Assembly: GCA_022559845.1 (NCBI GenBank)
Contig: JAHNEJ010000124.1
Coordinates: 1-64,000 of the forward strand
DNA from: Amorphophallus konjac
Lineage: Eukaryota; Streptophyta; Magnoliopsida; Alismatales; Araceae
Length of the DNA: 64,000 nt
Direction of reading: 5' to 3'
Below the pieces are notes generated by a model. The model saw only the letters and a list, made by a program, of their open reading frames with translations. It had not been told where the DNA came from and ran no database searches. Position numbers and translations under genes: made by a program. Below, piece by piece: positions 43,929 to 55,158 of the stretch. Position 1 is the first letter of the stretch. The number at the start of each line of letters is the position of its first letter.

Positions 43929-44992
43929 GTGGACCATCCAGAGTTACTCCGTGTTACTCACGATGGGTGCGTGTGTGGCTTTCCGTGTTCACGTTGAGTG
44001 ACCTGCCACTAGACGTAGTTTTCCTGCACACGCATGTGCGAACCCACTTGGGAGTGGTGGAGAGCGTGACCCGAGAGAGACGATTTTTAGCCGTGTTACC
44101 ATAGGGCCCTCACGCGCAGCCGAGTCCGGGCTTCGGGGGAAGAACCAGCTAGAGGATTCGACCTAGGGCGCATGGTCTATGTGTGCACACTTGGCTGGGG
44201 GTGATGGACCCGCGCTGACGAGCGCGACCCCAGCTAGTCCTTATTTTATGTTCCTGGTTACTAGTACGGTGTCTCTGCCTCCGCCTGGGGCGTGGTAGCG
44301 AGACACCTGAGGCTGTGGACTAAGTCATCAGTGGACTCATCTGGTCTTGCTTCTGGTGGGTAGTGCTCCCGTCACGTGATGTGAGTTTCTCATGAGTCGA
44401 GTTTCCGCTTCACGTCTGCGAGGCATGATTTCGTGTGCGGTTTCCGGGGGTGTTCATGAGGGAGAGGTCTAGGGTTCCGGTGAGCGTCACCGAGGGTTTT
44501 CCTAGGTAGTGCTCGGTTCACAACAACGGTGTCGTGATGGTTTTCCTGGCAGCGTGGCCAGAGGTTTTCCCATTAGTCTGGTGGTCCCCCGACTGGGAGA
44601 TCGGGTGCATGCTTTCCGGTACAGAAGGAGTAGCTATGGAGCTGAGGTTTTACTGGCCACCGTGTTTACCGTTCCTATTGTTACTGTTGTTCTTGCAGTT
44701 GCTGCTTTCCGTGCTACCGATGTTTACGGTTGGGGCTCTGCGGGACCCCTACTGAGCCAGTGACAGGAGGCTCACCCCTGCTTTTCAGGTGTGGCAGTTC
44801 TTCCTCGAGGTTTGAGAGTGCTACGTGGAGGTTATTAGCTGCCAGCTCGCCGGGCCGAGTGTTCACTTGGCATTTGGTACGTTCTCTGCCTTAGATTGTA
44901 CTTTCTGTTGGACTGGACTCTGTTGTAGTTCTTTATTTATGTTATTATATCTGTTGTCCTGCTTTATTTCCTATTTATGTGTACACCACACC
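43929..44992 (+). repeat. LTR fragment X, left part
   Basis: Plus-oriented LTR related to those of C: for example GGGGTGATGGACCC..GCGCGACCCCAGCTAGTC (44197-44240) matches the reverse complement of 53220-53280 in the C LTR. Truncated at 43929 by the LTR of B and continued at 55055 after the C insertion. With the right part about 1,160 bp remain. Confidence 0.75.
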
Positions 44993-46099
44993 TGTAACGA
45001 CCCGAGAATCTGATTACCGGGAAGGCCCGATAACCCGAGACTCGTACCGCCACCCACGAGCCCGAAGACTCGGAAGGGTTAAAGGAATCATGTGGAGACT
45101 ACACAAGTATCACAAATAATTACAGAAATAAACAGTTATATTATTAAGCAAAAAATAAATTAACAGTTTATAGGATACATGGTCCACAAGATAATAATAA
45201 AATAACAACAGCAGTAGTCCACAACTAGTACAGAGACAAGAAATAAAAGTACAGCTATACGGGACATACCCCGGCTCTGACCTCTAGCACTAACGCTGGG
45301 CACCTAAACCACGCTGAGCCTCAGACGCGCTCCCCTGAGGCCGCGACTCACCTGAAAACACGGTGAAAATAAGCAGGGAATGAGTCTCGGGACAAGACTC
45401 AGTAGGGATCACTCGAACCCTACCTCGTAAACGGAGAAACCGCTACGCTAGCAGTAAGCGAGTACCTCGGAGAGGGAACCCTGCTGTCTACAAAACTCTG
45501 ATCTTCCGGCACGAAAACCAACACGCGTGCCACGGAGGAACGACCGGAACAACACGGCTAACACGACAAAACCCGAAGGTCGAAGTCTCAACGACTGAAG
45601 GTCTGTCACTACCGACTCGACAAGAGTACCTCCCACTAGAAGCAAGACCAGATGCGTCCACTGACGACTTAGTCCGCGTCTCAGGTGTCTCCCTCCGGCC
45701 CAGCGGGAACTGAGACACCGTACAAGTAACCACAAACAAGTGACTAGCTGGGGTCGCACCCGTCGGCGTGGGTCCAACCGCCCCCAACCACGTGTGCACA
45801 CACAGACCGTGCGTCCCTGGTCTGGCCCTCTGACCGGTTTACCCCTCAGTCAGACTCTGGCTGGTAGACGCGGGGCCCGACGGAAACCGATCTACAAACT
45901 GTCTCTAAGGGTAGCCTCTCAACCACTCCTTGGTGGGACCACTCGCGTGTAAGCAGGCTACAACTAGTGGAGGGTCACTATGGAGTAGACTCTCAAGTCA
46001 ACGGAAAATAACGTCCGCATCCGATGACGTACGGGGACCGCCCCACGTACCAGCACCGTCGCACGGTGACCACGGTCGGAACAGAAACGGGGTTGCAAA

Positions 46100-46650
46100 C
46101 CACCCGGGGCAACCCAGAGCCTGACGGTCTACCCTAGACGCGTCACAGGCTCTGACGGTCTAGGCAGGACCGTCACAATCACCTGACGGCCCAACGCAGG
46201 GGCGTCACACGCTCGGTTCAAAATAGGGCGTAACGCACCTACCACGGTGCGTTACAGTCTGTGACGCGCCTACCCTGGTGCGTCACAAGACAACTGAGAA
46301 CAGCTGTGATGCGTGCCACTCGATGCGTCACAGCGTGTAACGGACCAACCCTAGTGTGTTAAAACGTGGGAATGTGTCTGCTCTAACGCACCCACATAGG
46401 GGCGTCACATGGCTATGACGCGCCAAGCCAGGTGTGTCACATGCCTTGACCCCCAACGGTCAAAAACCAACGGTCAGCAGCCAACGGTCGAACGCCCCTG
46501 AGGCTCCAACCTAGGTGCGTCACAGCACCGTGGCGGTCTATCGTGGGACCGTCACACCCCACAGACCCCACTTGGCTGCACTCAGGGCTGTAACGCACCC
46601 ATCTGGGCGCGTTACATAGTGTGACGGTCATTGGAAGGACTGTCACACCC
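46100..46650. repeat. Hairpin array in C 3' LTR
   Basis: About 12 inverted repeats in a row, each of 25-32 bp: GTAACGCACC-tacca-GGTGCGTTAC, GTGACGC-gcctaccct-GGTGCGTCAC, TGACGGTC-taggcag-GACCGTCA, TGACGGTC-attggaag-GACTGTCA and others. The stem sequence varies between GACGGTCC, AACGCACC and GACGCGCC types while pairing is mostly kept. Every arm holds a TGACG or TAACG core. Confidence 0.85.
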
Positions 46651-47204
46651 GCCCGAGGGCAAAACGACGAGAAATACCCAAAAAAATTGGCCACTCCCCC
46701 ATGCCTCCACCGGAGAGGGGGAAATCAAAGGGGAAGACCCCTGGGGACCCCTAGCATGATTCTAGGCCATCAAAATGCGAAATCATGCATCAAATCCATA
46801 GATCGGGCGAGCAGTCCCCAAATCATGGAAAACCCCAAACTCGTAAGGAATCCCATCTCTCGGCCTCCCCTCGGTCTACAAATCGCGAGAAAGGAAGGCT
46901 AGATGCTAGGGAACGTCACCCTACCTCAATTGCATCCCGAGACGCGCCGGATCGACCACGAATCGTGAAGAATGCTCGAAAAACCTCGTTCTTCCTTGAG
47001 CTCCCACGGTTCACGTACGCCTCCACGATCACCTCACCGTTGCCGTCGTCACCACGCCGTCGCCCACAGCCGTCTGCAGTCGGAGGGGCTCGCTGCGGTC
47101 TCACCGGACGAAGAAGAGAGGGAGAGAGGGCGTCGCACGGTGGGGGAGAAAGGAGGAAGAAGAAGAAGAAGAAGAGGGTCGGGAAGAGAGAGAAAAATGG
47201 GGGG

Positions 47205-47213
47205 TATTTATAG
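47205..47213 (-). promoter_or_regulatory. TATA box, C 3' LTR
   Basis: Minus-strand CTATAAATACCCC; the same box is at 54716-54708 in the 5' LTR. Confidence 0.65.
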
Positions 47214-47551
47214 GAAAATCTAGAAATTCTAAAAAATACCAAAAAATAGAACATTACATTTCCGCGATCCTCGGAACGCACCAATCGCAACGGTACCACT
47301 CTCGCCTAGGTGAATGACCCAGTTCACCCGCAACGAGGTTCCGGAGGAATTACCGAAACATACACCGGTAATCAGAAAACACGCGCGGAAAAGTCGCAGA
47401 ACGCTTCCGGGCCTCCGAAACAACTCCGGATCGCACCGATCCGAACATGAAAGATGTTCTAAAAGAAATTTTGGACACAACGGTGCCGGACACTCCAAGA
47501 AACCAGATCCGGGACCCATGAAAAAGGATCCGAAAGGTCCAGGATATTACA

Positions 47552-47568
47552 GCCCTCCCCCCTTAAGG
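47552..47568 (-). other. Polypurine tract of C
   Basis: Minus-strand CCTTAAGGGGGGAGGGC directly before the 3' LTR. Confidence 0.85.
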
Positions 47569-47618
47569 AATTTCATCCTCGAAATTAAGGACAACCCAAG
47601 GGGGAAGAAGAGGAAGAC

Positions 47619-49244
47619 TCACTCAAACAGGTAAGAGAAGTGCTGACGCATCTCGTCCTCACGCTCCCAAGAAGCCTCACCACCAGAGTGCCGCTGCCAC
47701 ACCACCTTTACCAAGGGGATGACCTTGTTCCGCAGGCGCTGCTCTCGTCTATCTTCCACGCAGACCGGAAACTATGGGAGAGAAAGATCTGGAGTCACCT
47801 CGGGCCAAACAGAATCCTCGAGCACATGAGAGTCATCGGGCATATACTTCCGCAACATTGAGACGTGGAACACGTCATGCACCGACGCCAACTCAGGGGG
47901 TAACTACAACCGATAAGCAACCTCACCGATGCGTTCCACAATCACAAAAGGGCCAATATAGCGGGGACTCAGCTTTCCACGCCGTCCAAAGCGCATCACC
48001 CCCTTCATCGGAGAAACTCTCAAGAACACGCGATCGCCCACGGCGAACTCGAGGGGCTGCCGCCTACGGTCAGCATAGCTCTTCTGCCGACTCTGGGTCG
48101 CCAACATGTTCCAACGGACCAGGTGCACAACATCCACACACTACTGTACCAACTCCTGTCTTGTCAAAACACGCTCACCGACCTCAAACCAATCAAGTGG
48201 AGTACGACACGGACGCCCATACAAAGCCTCATAAGGAGCCATGCCGATGCTCAAATGATAGCTGTTGTTGTAGGCAAACTTCACCAATGGTAGGTGGTGA
48301 ATCCAACTCCCCTGCCACTCCAGACAGCAGGATCTCAGCATGTCCTCCAAATTCTGAATGGTCCTCTCTGACTGACCATCTGACTGAGGATGATACCCCG
48401 AGCTAAAAGTCAAATCCGTGCCAAGCGCTCGCTGGAAACTCCCCCAGAATCCAGAAGTGAAGCGCGGATCCCGATCCGACACGATGGAAATGGGAATCCC
48501 ATACAACGGGAAGATCCGCTCCACATAAAGACGAGCCAACCTGGACACGCTCCAGCTGACTTTGACCGGTAACAACCGAGTCACCTTCGTCAGCCTATCC
48601 ACCAGCAACCAAATACTGTCCTGACCGCTCGGAGTCCTCGACAATCCCACCACAAAATCCGTGGTCACGTGGTCCCACTTCCACGTAGGAACATCCAAGT
48701 GATGGAGAGTACCTCCCGGTCGCTGATGCTCCGCCTTCACCTGCTGACAGGTCAGGCACCTGGCCACAAATTCGGCAACATCTCTCTTCATGCCAGGCCA
48801 CCAGAACTACCTCCGCAAGTTCTGATATATCTTCGTCGCACCCGGGTGTACGGTGTACCTGCTCCCATGCGCCTCGCGCAACACCACACGACGAACCTGC
48901 CCCTCAGCTAGGACGTACAGCCTACCACGGAATCTCACGGCTCCGTCCTCGCTGAGCTCCACATCAGCCAAAGCCAAAATCCGGGGCAACTCAGGGTCTG
49001 CATGCTGAGCCTCTGTCACCTGACGGCGGATAGCAGGCGTGACAGTCAGACTCGTAAGCACTGCCAACCCTAGCTCCTGGGGGATCTTGAGCCTGAACGA
49101 AACTTCGGGCACTTGTTCCCAGAGCCTCCACTTCCTCAACATCAAGGCACTGACCGCGACCTTCCGACTCAAAGCATCGGCGACGACATTCATCCTGCCC
49201 AGCTGATAAGACAGGGTGAAGTCATAATCCTTCATAAACTCCAT
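47619..49244 (-). pseudogene. RNase H end, integrase and chromodomain-like tail of C
   Basis: Same frame as RT. It starts in the RNase H/connection region ([16 protein letters not shown]). Integrase: zinc finger residues in HGSRYTVHPGA and [11 protein letters not shown], core [43 protein letters not shown], then YRL..HDVFHVSMLRKYMPDD. The last ~55 codons (RLRNKVIPLVKVVWQRHSGG, EASWEREDEMRQHF) look like a degenerate chromodomain. Stops: TAG at about 48807, 48141 and 47904 positions of the frame and another near 47790. Ends at TGA 47621-47619. Confidence 0.88.
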
Positions 49245-50639
49245 CCATCACCTCTGCCTGAGGTTAAGGTCCCTCTGCGAGAACACATACCTCAAACTCT
49301 GATGGTCAGTGAACACCTCGAACCTCTCACCGTACAGAAAATGCCTCCAGATCTTCAGCGCGAAGATCACGGCCGCCAACTCCAGGTCATGGGTAGGGTA
49401 GTTCTCCTCGTGGGGCTTTAGCTACCGAGAGGCATAAGTCACCACTCTACCATGCTACATCAACACAGCACCCAATCCGACCCCGGAAGCATCTATACAC
49501 ACCACAAAGCCTCCCGATCCAGAAGGCAAAACCAACACCGGAGCCGAGGTGAGCAACCTCTTCAGTTCCCTGAAACTCTGCTCACACTCCTCAGACCAGA
49601 CGAAAGGCACATCCTTCCACGTGAGTCTAGTCATCGGGGCCGCAATGCGAGAAAAATCCTGGATAAATCACCGATAATAGCCCGCAAGCCCCAAGAAACT
49701 CCGGATCTCCGTCACAGACCTCGGCCTCGACCACTGCATTACTGCCTCGACCTTGGCGGGGTCCACGGAAATACCATCACCAGAAATCACGTGCCCCAAA
49801 AAGTGCACCTCACGAAGCCAGAATTCGCACTTACTGAGCTTCGCATACAACTGGTGATCTCGCAACGTCTGCAGCACCACACCCAAATGGTACGCATGCT
49901 CCTCGGCAGACCGCGAATAAATAAGGATGTCGTCCAAAAATTTGACCACGAACTGGTCCAAATACGAACGAAACACCCTCTGCATCAAGTCCATGAAGGC
50001 TGCGGGGGCATTGGTGAGCCCGAACGGCATCACCAAGAACTCATAATGCCCGTACCTCGTACTGAACGCAGTCTTCTCCACGTCGGACTCGCGAATCCTC
50101 AGCTGATAGTAACCGGACCGCAAATCAATCCGCGAGAACACTCACGCAGACTGAAGTTGGTCGAACAAATCATCAATCCGCGGCAATGGATACTTGTTCT
50201 TAATGGTCACCTCATTCAGCTGCCGGTAGTCAATGCACAACCGCAAGCTACCGTCCTTCTTCTTCACAAACAACACGGGCGCACCCCAAGGGGAAAAGCT
50301 ATGACGAATGTACCCCTTGGCCAGCAGCTCCTGCAACTGCGCCCTCAACTCTCTCAACTCAGCGGGGGCCATACAGTAGGGAGCCTTCGCCAAAGGTCCT
50401 GTACCATGCACAACCTCGATCACGAAATCAATCTCCGGCTGGGGAGGCAATCTAGGTAAGTCCTCCGAAAAAACATCGGGGAACTCGCACACCATCGGGA
50501 TGTCCTCGACATCTGACTCCATCCGGTCAGTCACAACCACGGAGGCGAGAAAACCCTGACAACCCGCATCAAGCAACCGACGAGCTCGAATCGCGGAAAT
50601 AAGAAAGCGGGAAGAGGAAGACCTGATACCTTAGAAATA
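49245..50639 (-). pseudogene. Reverse transcriptase and RNase H of C
   Basis: [82 protein letters not shown] and the catalytic [11 protein letters not shown] (near 49945) are present. The RNase H region runs from about 49660 to 49250. Stops interrupt it at 50144-50142 (QSA*VFSR) and 49670-49668 (YYR*FIQDF), and more within RNase H. The frame is offset from the protease frame by one frameshift near 50690. Confidence 0.9.
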
Positions 50640-50677
50640 GAAGGTGGGTCCGTGAAGTCGCCGGAAATAAACCCTCT

Positions 50678-51061
50678 TCAAGCCGCAATCCACCAAGCAT
50701 GATGTGTCTCGAGCCAATCCATGCCCAAAATCACATCAAAGTCCTGAAGCGGCAACACATAGAGCCTAGCCGGTAAACTCCGCCCTTCCACCCACACAGG
50801 AACCTCATCAAAGTAATACGGAGTGATCATAAAATCACCCGAAAGCAACTCTACTGCCAAATCACAAGACAACTGGGTCACCGGCTCCTCAATACTCAGC
50901 GTGAAATCCTCTGAAACAAACGAGTGAGACGCGTCAGAATCGAACAAAACCCGAGCCGCACAACCCAAAATCTGAACGGTACCTTCCACGAGCTGCGACG
51001 CCACTGCCTCTGCCCTGGTCATGTGCGTGATCTGTCCTCGAGCTCTCTGCCTGCCTCCCAC
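50678..51061 (-). pseudogene. Aspartic protease of C
   Basis: In frame with gag. The active-site motif reads VLFDSDASHSFVS, so the conserved Gly of DSGAS is Asp (GGC to GAC). The second motif is DFDVILGMDWLETHHA. Stop after WWIAA. Confidence 0.88.
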
Positions 51062-51064
51062 ACT

Positions 51065-52315
51065 AGCTGACCTGGGTAGTGGTGGATATTATCCCTGCTG
51101 CTGCTGCTACTGCCTCTGCTGCTGGGGAACCTACTGCTGCTGAGGAAACCGTTGTTGCTGCTACCTCTGAGGATAGTCACGCGCCATGTGCCCTGGCTGG
51201 TCACACCGAAAACAAACAATCAGCACCGTGCACTGCCTGCCAGGGTGATGCTCACTATACCGTGGACACGGTCCTCGCGATCCACCCACTGATCCCTGAC
51301 ACTGAAATGGGACCGACTGCTGTACACTGCTCGATGATACCTGCCCTTGATCCTTGTGCTTCTTACGGAAACCCTTCTAAAGGAACTTCTTGACCTTTGA
51401 GCCAAAAGACACAGATCTTGTTGCCGACGTTGCCGGTGCCGGCGCTCCTGAACCGCCCGATGCATGCTGAAAAGAACCCTGCTGCTTGGTAATCAACTGC
51501 TGGCTGCGACCCGACAAAGACTGCCCCTGGCTAATCGATCCTCGAGTCCACTGCATATCCATCTCCAAAGAAGCCGCAACATGAGACGATGTCTCCAGAT
51601 CAGTGGCCGCATTCGCGATCAAATGGTGCCTCAGCTCCTGCCTCAAGCCCTGTACGAACTGTGCAGTCTTCACTCTCTCATGCTCCATGATATGAGGTGC
51701 ATACCGACCCAGCTCAATAAATCGGGCCCTGTACTGCAACATGGACATGTCGCCCTGAACCAGCTCCAGAAACTGACGCATCCGCTGCGTAGCAATATAC
51801 TCTGGACAGTAGGTATGCTCAAAAGTACTAACAAAGTCGTCCCACGCAATCTGCTCAAGTGGACGAAGCTAGAAAGACATCTTCCACTCGGAAGACCACC
51901 ACTCCCGAGCCGTACCCTGCAACTGGCTGGAGGCCAACATCACCCTGTCCTCCACAGTAGTCCGCGGGGAACTGAACACCCGCTCCATCTCGTCGAGCCA
52001 ACTCCGAGCCAAATCAGGGTCTGGCTGACCGCCGTAGTAAGAGGGATGAAACTACATGAAATCTTTCACTGCTCGGCCTAGCCCACCCATGGTCGACGAG
52101 CCCTCACCAGCCTCTCCACCGAACTGCTGAGACATAAGCTGGTACATGCCACGGAAGAAATCCTCGGCCCCCGGAAACCTCGCAGTATCCACTGCCTCGG
52201 CGGCCCCCGGTGGTGCTCTACTATGCTCCTCCTGATCTCGCTGAACCCCCTGCTCTATCTCCTGACCTCCAACCGACTGTCCCTGCTGAGAGCGAGTGCT
52301 CCGCCTCGGCGCCAT
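51065..52315 (-). pseudogene. gag of C
   Basis: ATG at 52315 (MAPRRSTRSQQGQSV). Capsid core: DPDLARSWLDEMERVF, WWSSEWKM, AWDDFVSTFEHTYCPE, FLELVQGDMSMLQYRARF. Zinc knuckle near 51214-51170 reads CFRCDQPGHMARDYP, its last Cys changed to Tyr; a preceding CPRYSEHHPGRQC also has Tyr for Cys. Stops are TAG at 52052, near 51870, at 51377 and several CAG-to-TAG in the Gln-rich tail. Confidence 0.88.
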
Positions 52316-52466
52316 GCTCGCTCCTGAAGCAAAAGACAGAAAACACGGAAACATCAAGGTCAAGAAAAACACACGATGCCCGATGCCAACGTCAACTGTA
52401 CATCATCGCTGTGGACTAGTGGACCACTGTAATTACTTATTATTCTCGTATAATCCCACAACCGCT

Positions 52467-52478
52467 GCTCTGATACCA
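52467..52478 (-). other. Primer binding site of C (initiator-Met tRNA type)
   Basis: Minus-strand TGGTATCAGAGC, 2 nt from the 5' LTR; the standard primer of plant chromoviruses. Confidence 0.92.
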
Positions 52479-53599
52479 GCTATAACGACCCGAGAATCCG
52501 ATTACCGGGAAGGCCCGATAACCCGAGACTCGTACCGCCACCCACGAGCCCGAAGACTCGGAAGGGTTAAAGGAATGGTGTGGAGACTACACAAGTATCA
52601 CAAATAATTGCAGAAATAAACATTTATATTATTAAGCAGGAAATAAATTAACAGTTTACAGGATACATGGTCCACAAGATAACAATAAAATAACAACAGC
52701 AGTAGTCCACAACTAGTACAGAGACAAGAAAGAAAAGTACAGCTACACGGGGCATACCCGGGCTCTGACCTCTGGCACTAACGCTGGGCACCTGAACCAC
52801 GCTGAGCCTCAGACGCGCTCCCCTGAGACCGCGACTCACCTGAAAATACGGTGAAAACAAGCAGGGAATGAGTCTTGGGACAAGACTCAGTAGGGATCAC
52901 TCGAACCCTACCTCGCAAATGGAGAAACTGCTACATTAGCAGTAAGCGAGTACCTCGGAGAGGGAACCCTGCTGTCTACAAAACTCCGATCTTCCGACAT
53001 GAAAACCAACACGTGTGCCACGGAGGAACGACCGGAACACCACGGCTAACACGACAAAACCCGAAGGTCGAAGTCTCAACGACTGACGGTTTGTCACTAC
53101 CGACTCGACAGGAGTACCTCCCACTAGAAACAAGACAGGATGTGTCCACTGACGACTTAGTCCGTGTCTCAGGTGTCTCCCTCCGGCCCAGCGGGAACTG
53201 AGACACCGTACAAGTAACCACAAACAAGTGACTAGCTGGGGTCGCGCCCGTCGGTGTGGGTCCAACCGCCCCCAACCACGTGTGCACACATAGACCGTGC
53301 GTCCCTGGTCTGGCCCTCTGATCTTTTTTTCCCTCAGCCAGACTCTGGCTGGTAGACGCAGGGCCTGACGAAAATAGGTCCACAAATCGTCTCTAAGGGT
53401 AGCCTCTCCACCACTCCCTGGTGGGACCACTCAAGTGTAAGCAGGCTACAACTAGTGGCGGGTCACTACGGAGTAGACTCTCAAGTCAATGGAAAATAAC
53501 GTCAGCATCCGACGACATACGGGGACCGCCCCACCTATACCAGCACCGTCGCACGGTGACCACGATCGGAACAGAAATGGGGTTGCAAACCACCCGGGG

Positions 53600-54155
53600 C
53601 AACCCAGAGCCTGACGGTCTACCCTAGACGCGTCACAGGCTCTGACGGTCTAGGCAGGACCGTCACAATCACCTGACGGCCCAACGCAGGGCGTCACACG
53701 CTCGGTGCAAAACAGGGCGTAACGCACCTACCACGGTGCGTTACAGTCTGCGACGCGCCTACCTTGGTGCGTCACAAGACAACTGAGAACAGCTGTGATG
53801 CGTGCCACTCGGTGCGTCACAGCGTGTAACGGACCAACCCTGGTGCGTTACAATGTGGGAATGCGTCTGCTCTAACGCACCCACATAGGGGCGTTACAGG
53901 GCTGTGACCCGCCAAGCCAGGTGCGTCACATGCCTTGACCCCCAACGGTCAAAAACCACCGGTCAGCAGCCAATGGTCGAACGCCCCTGACGGTCCAACC
54001 TAGGTGCGTCACAGCACCGTGGCGGTCTATCGTGGGACCGTCACAGCCCACAGACCCCACTTGGCTGCACTCAGGGCTGTAACGCACCCATCTGGGCGCA
54101 TTACATAGTGTGACGGTCACTGGAAGGACCGTCACACCCGCCCGAGGGCAAAACG
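53600..54155. repeat. Hairpin array in C 5' LTR
   Basis: Same series of inverted repeats as 46100-46650, with independent single-base differences, for example GGACCAACCCTGGTGCGTTAC here where the other LTR has lost pairing. Confidence 0.85.
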
Positions 54156-54707
54156 ACAGGAAATGCCCAAAAAAACTGGCCACGCCCCATGCCTCCACCG
54201 GAGAGGGGGAAATCAAAGGGGAAGACCCCTGGGGACCCCTAGCATGATTCTAGGCCATCAAAACGTGAAATCATACATCAAATCCATAGATCGGGCGAGC
54301 ACTCCCCAAATCATGGAAAACCCCAAACCCGTAAGGAATCCCATCTCTCGGCCTCCCCTCGGCCTACAAATCGCTGGAAAGGAAGGCTAGATGCTAGGGA
54401 ACGTCACCCTACCTCAATTGCGTCCCGAGACGCGCCGGATCGACCACGAATCGTGAAGAATGCTTGAAAACACTCGTTCTTCCTTGAGCTCCCACGGTTC
54501 ACGTATGCCTCCACGATCACCTCGCCGTCGCCGTCGTCACCACGCCGTCGCCCACAGCCGTCTGCAGCCGGAGGGGCTCGCCGCGGTCTCGCCGGACGAA
54601 GAAGAGAGGGAGAGAGGGCGTCGCACGGTGGGGGAGAAAGGAAGAAGAAGAAGAAGAAGAAGAAGAAGAAGAAGAAGAGGGTGGGGAAGAGAGAGAAAAA
54701 GGGGGGG

Positions 54708-54716
54708 TATTTATAG
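54708..54716 (-). promoter_or_regulatory. TATA box, C 5' LTR
   Basis: Minus-strand CTATAAATACCCCC. Transcription runs leftwards through the hairpin array into gag. Confidence 0.65.
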
Positions 54717-55054
54717 GAAAATCCAAAAATTCCAGAAAATATCACAAAATAGAAAATTACATTTCCGCGTTCCTCGGAACGCACCGATCGCAACGGTACC
54801 ACTCTCGCCTAGGTGAACGACCCGGTTCACCCGCAACGAGGTTCCGGAGGAATTACCGAAACACACACCGGTAATCGGAAAACACGCGCGGAAAAGTCGC
54901 GGAACGCTTCCGGGCCTCGGAAATAACTCCGGATCGCACCGATCCGAACACGAAAGATGTCCAAAACAAAATTTCAGATACAACGGAGCTGGACACTCTG
55001 AGAAACCAGATCCGGGACCCATAAAAAAGGATCCGAATGGTCCGGGATATTATA

Positions 55055-55158
55055 ACACCTATCCTTTTAGCCCTTCCGAGCCCTCCGACTCGTGGGCGGC
55101 GGTCCAGGGTTCGAATGGTATCGGGTTATCCCCGGTATCCGGATCTTGGGTCGTTACA
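55055..55158 (+). repeat. LTR fragment X, right end
   Basis: Begins with the ACACC duplication and ends ..TTGGGTCGTTACA. Its reverse complement (TGTAACGACCC, CACGAGTCGGAGG) matches the first 100 bases of LTR C. Followed immediately by E LTR sequence. Confidence 0.8.

Larger units (their letters stand above)
44993..47551 (-). repeat. 3' LTR of C (2,559 bp)
   Basis: Plus-strand ends TGTAACGACCCGAG and GGATATTACA. It is closely similar to the 5' LTR along its whole length. TATA box at 47213-47205 on the minus strand; (AAG)n microsatellite at 47155-47177 in U3-side sequence; hairpin array at 46100-46650 downstream of the TATA box. Confidence 0.93.
44993..55054 (-). mobile_element. Element C: complete chromovirus-type Ty3/gypsy retrotransposon
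   Basis: 10,062 bp, LTRs 52481-55054 (5') and 44993-47551 (3'), target duplication ACACC at 44988-44992 and 55055-55059. Initiator-Met primer site, gag-protease frame, RT-RNase H-integrase-chromodomain-like frame. The order and sequence motifs fit the Tekay/Del group of chromoviruses. Multiple stops and two degenerate LTR ends show it is old and inactive. It is inserted in LTR X. Confidence 0.93.
52481..55054 (-). repeat. 5' LTR of C (2,574 bp)
   Basis: Plus-strand ends TATAACGACCCG and GATATTATA, so both canonical termini (TG..CA) are mutated by G-to-A and C-to-T. The 15-bp net excess over the 3' LTR equals five extra AAG units (12 instead of 6 plus AGG at 54640-54680). Confidence 0.92.

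Noticed and set aside
49452..50459. 335-codon plus-strand frame
   Set aside because: Antisense shadow of the C reverse transcriptase, which has the real motifs.
52467..52478. tRNA gene at the initiator-Met match
   Set aside because: Only the 12-nt primer complement is present, next to an LTR; the same holds at 60701-60712.
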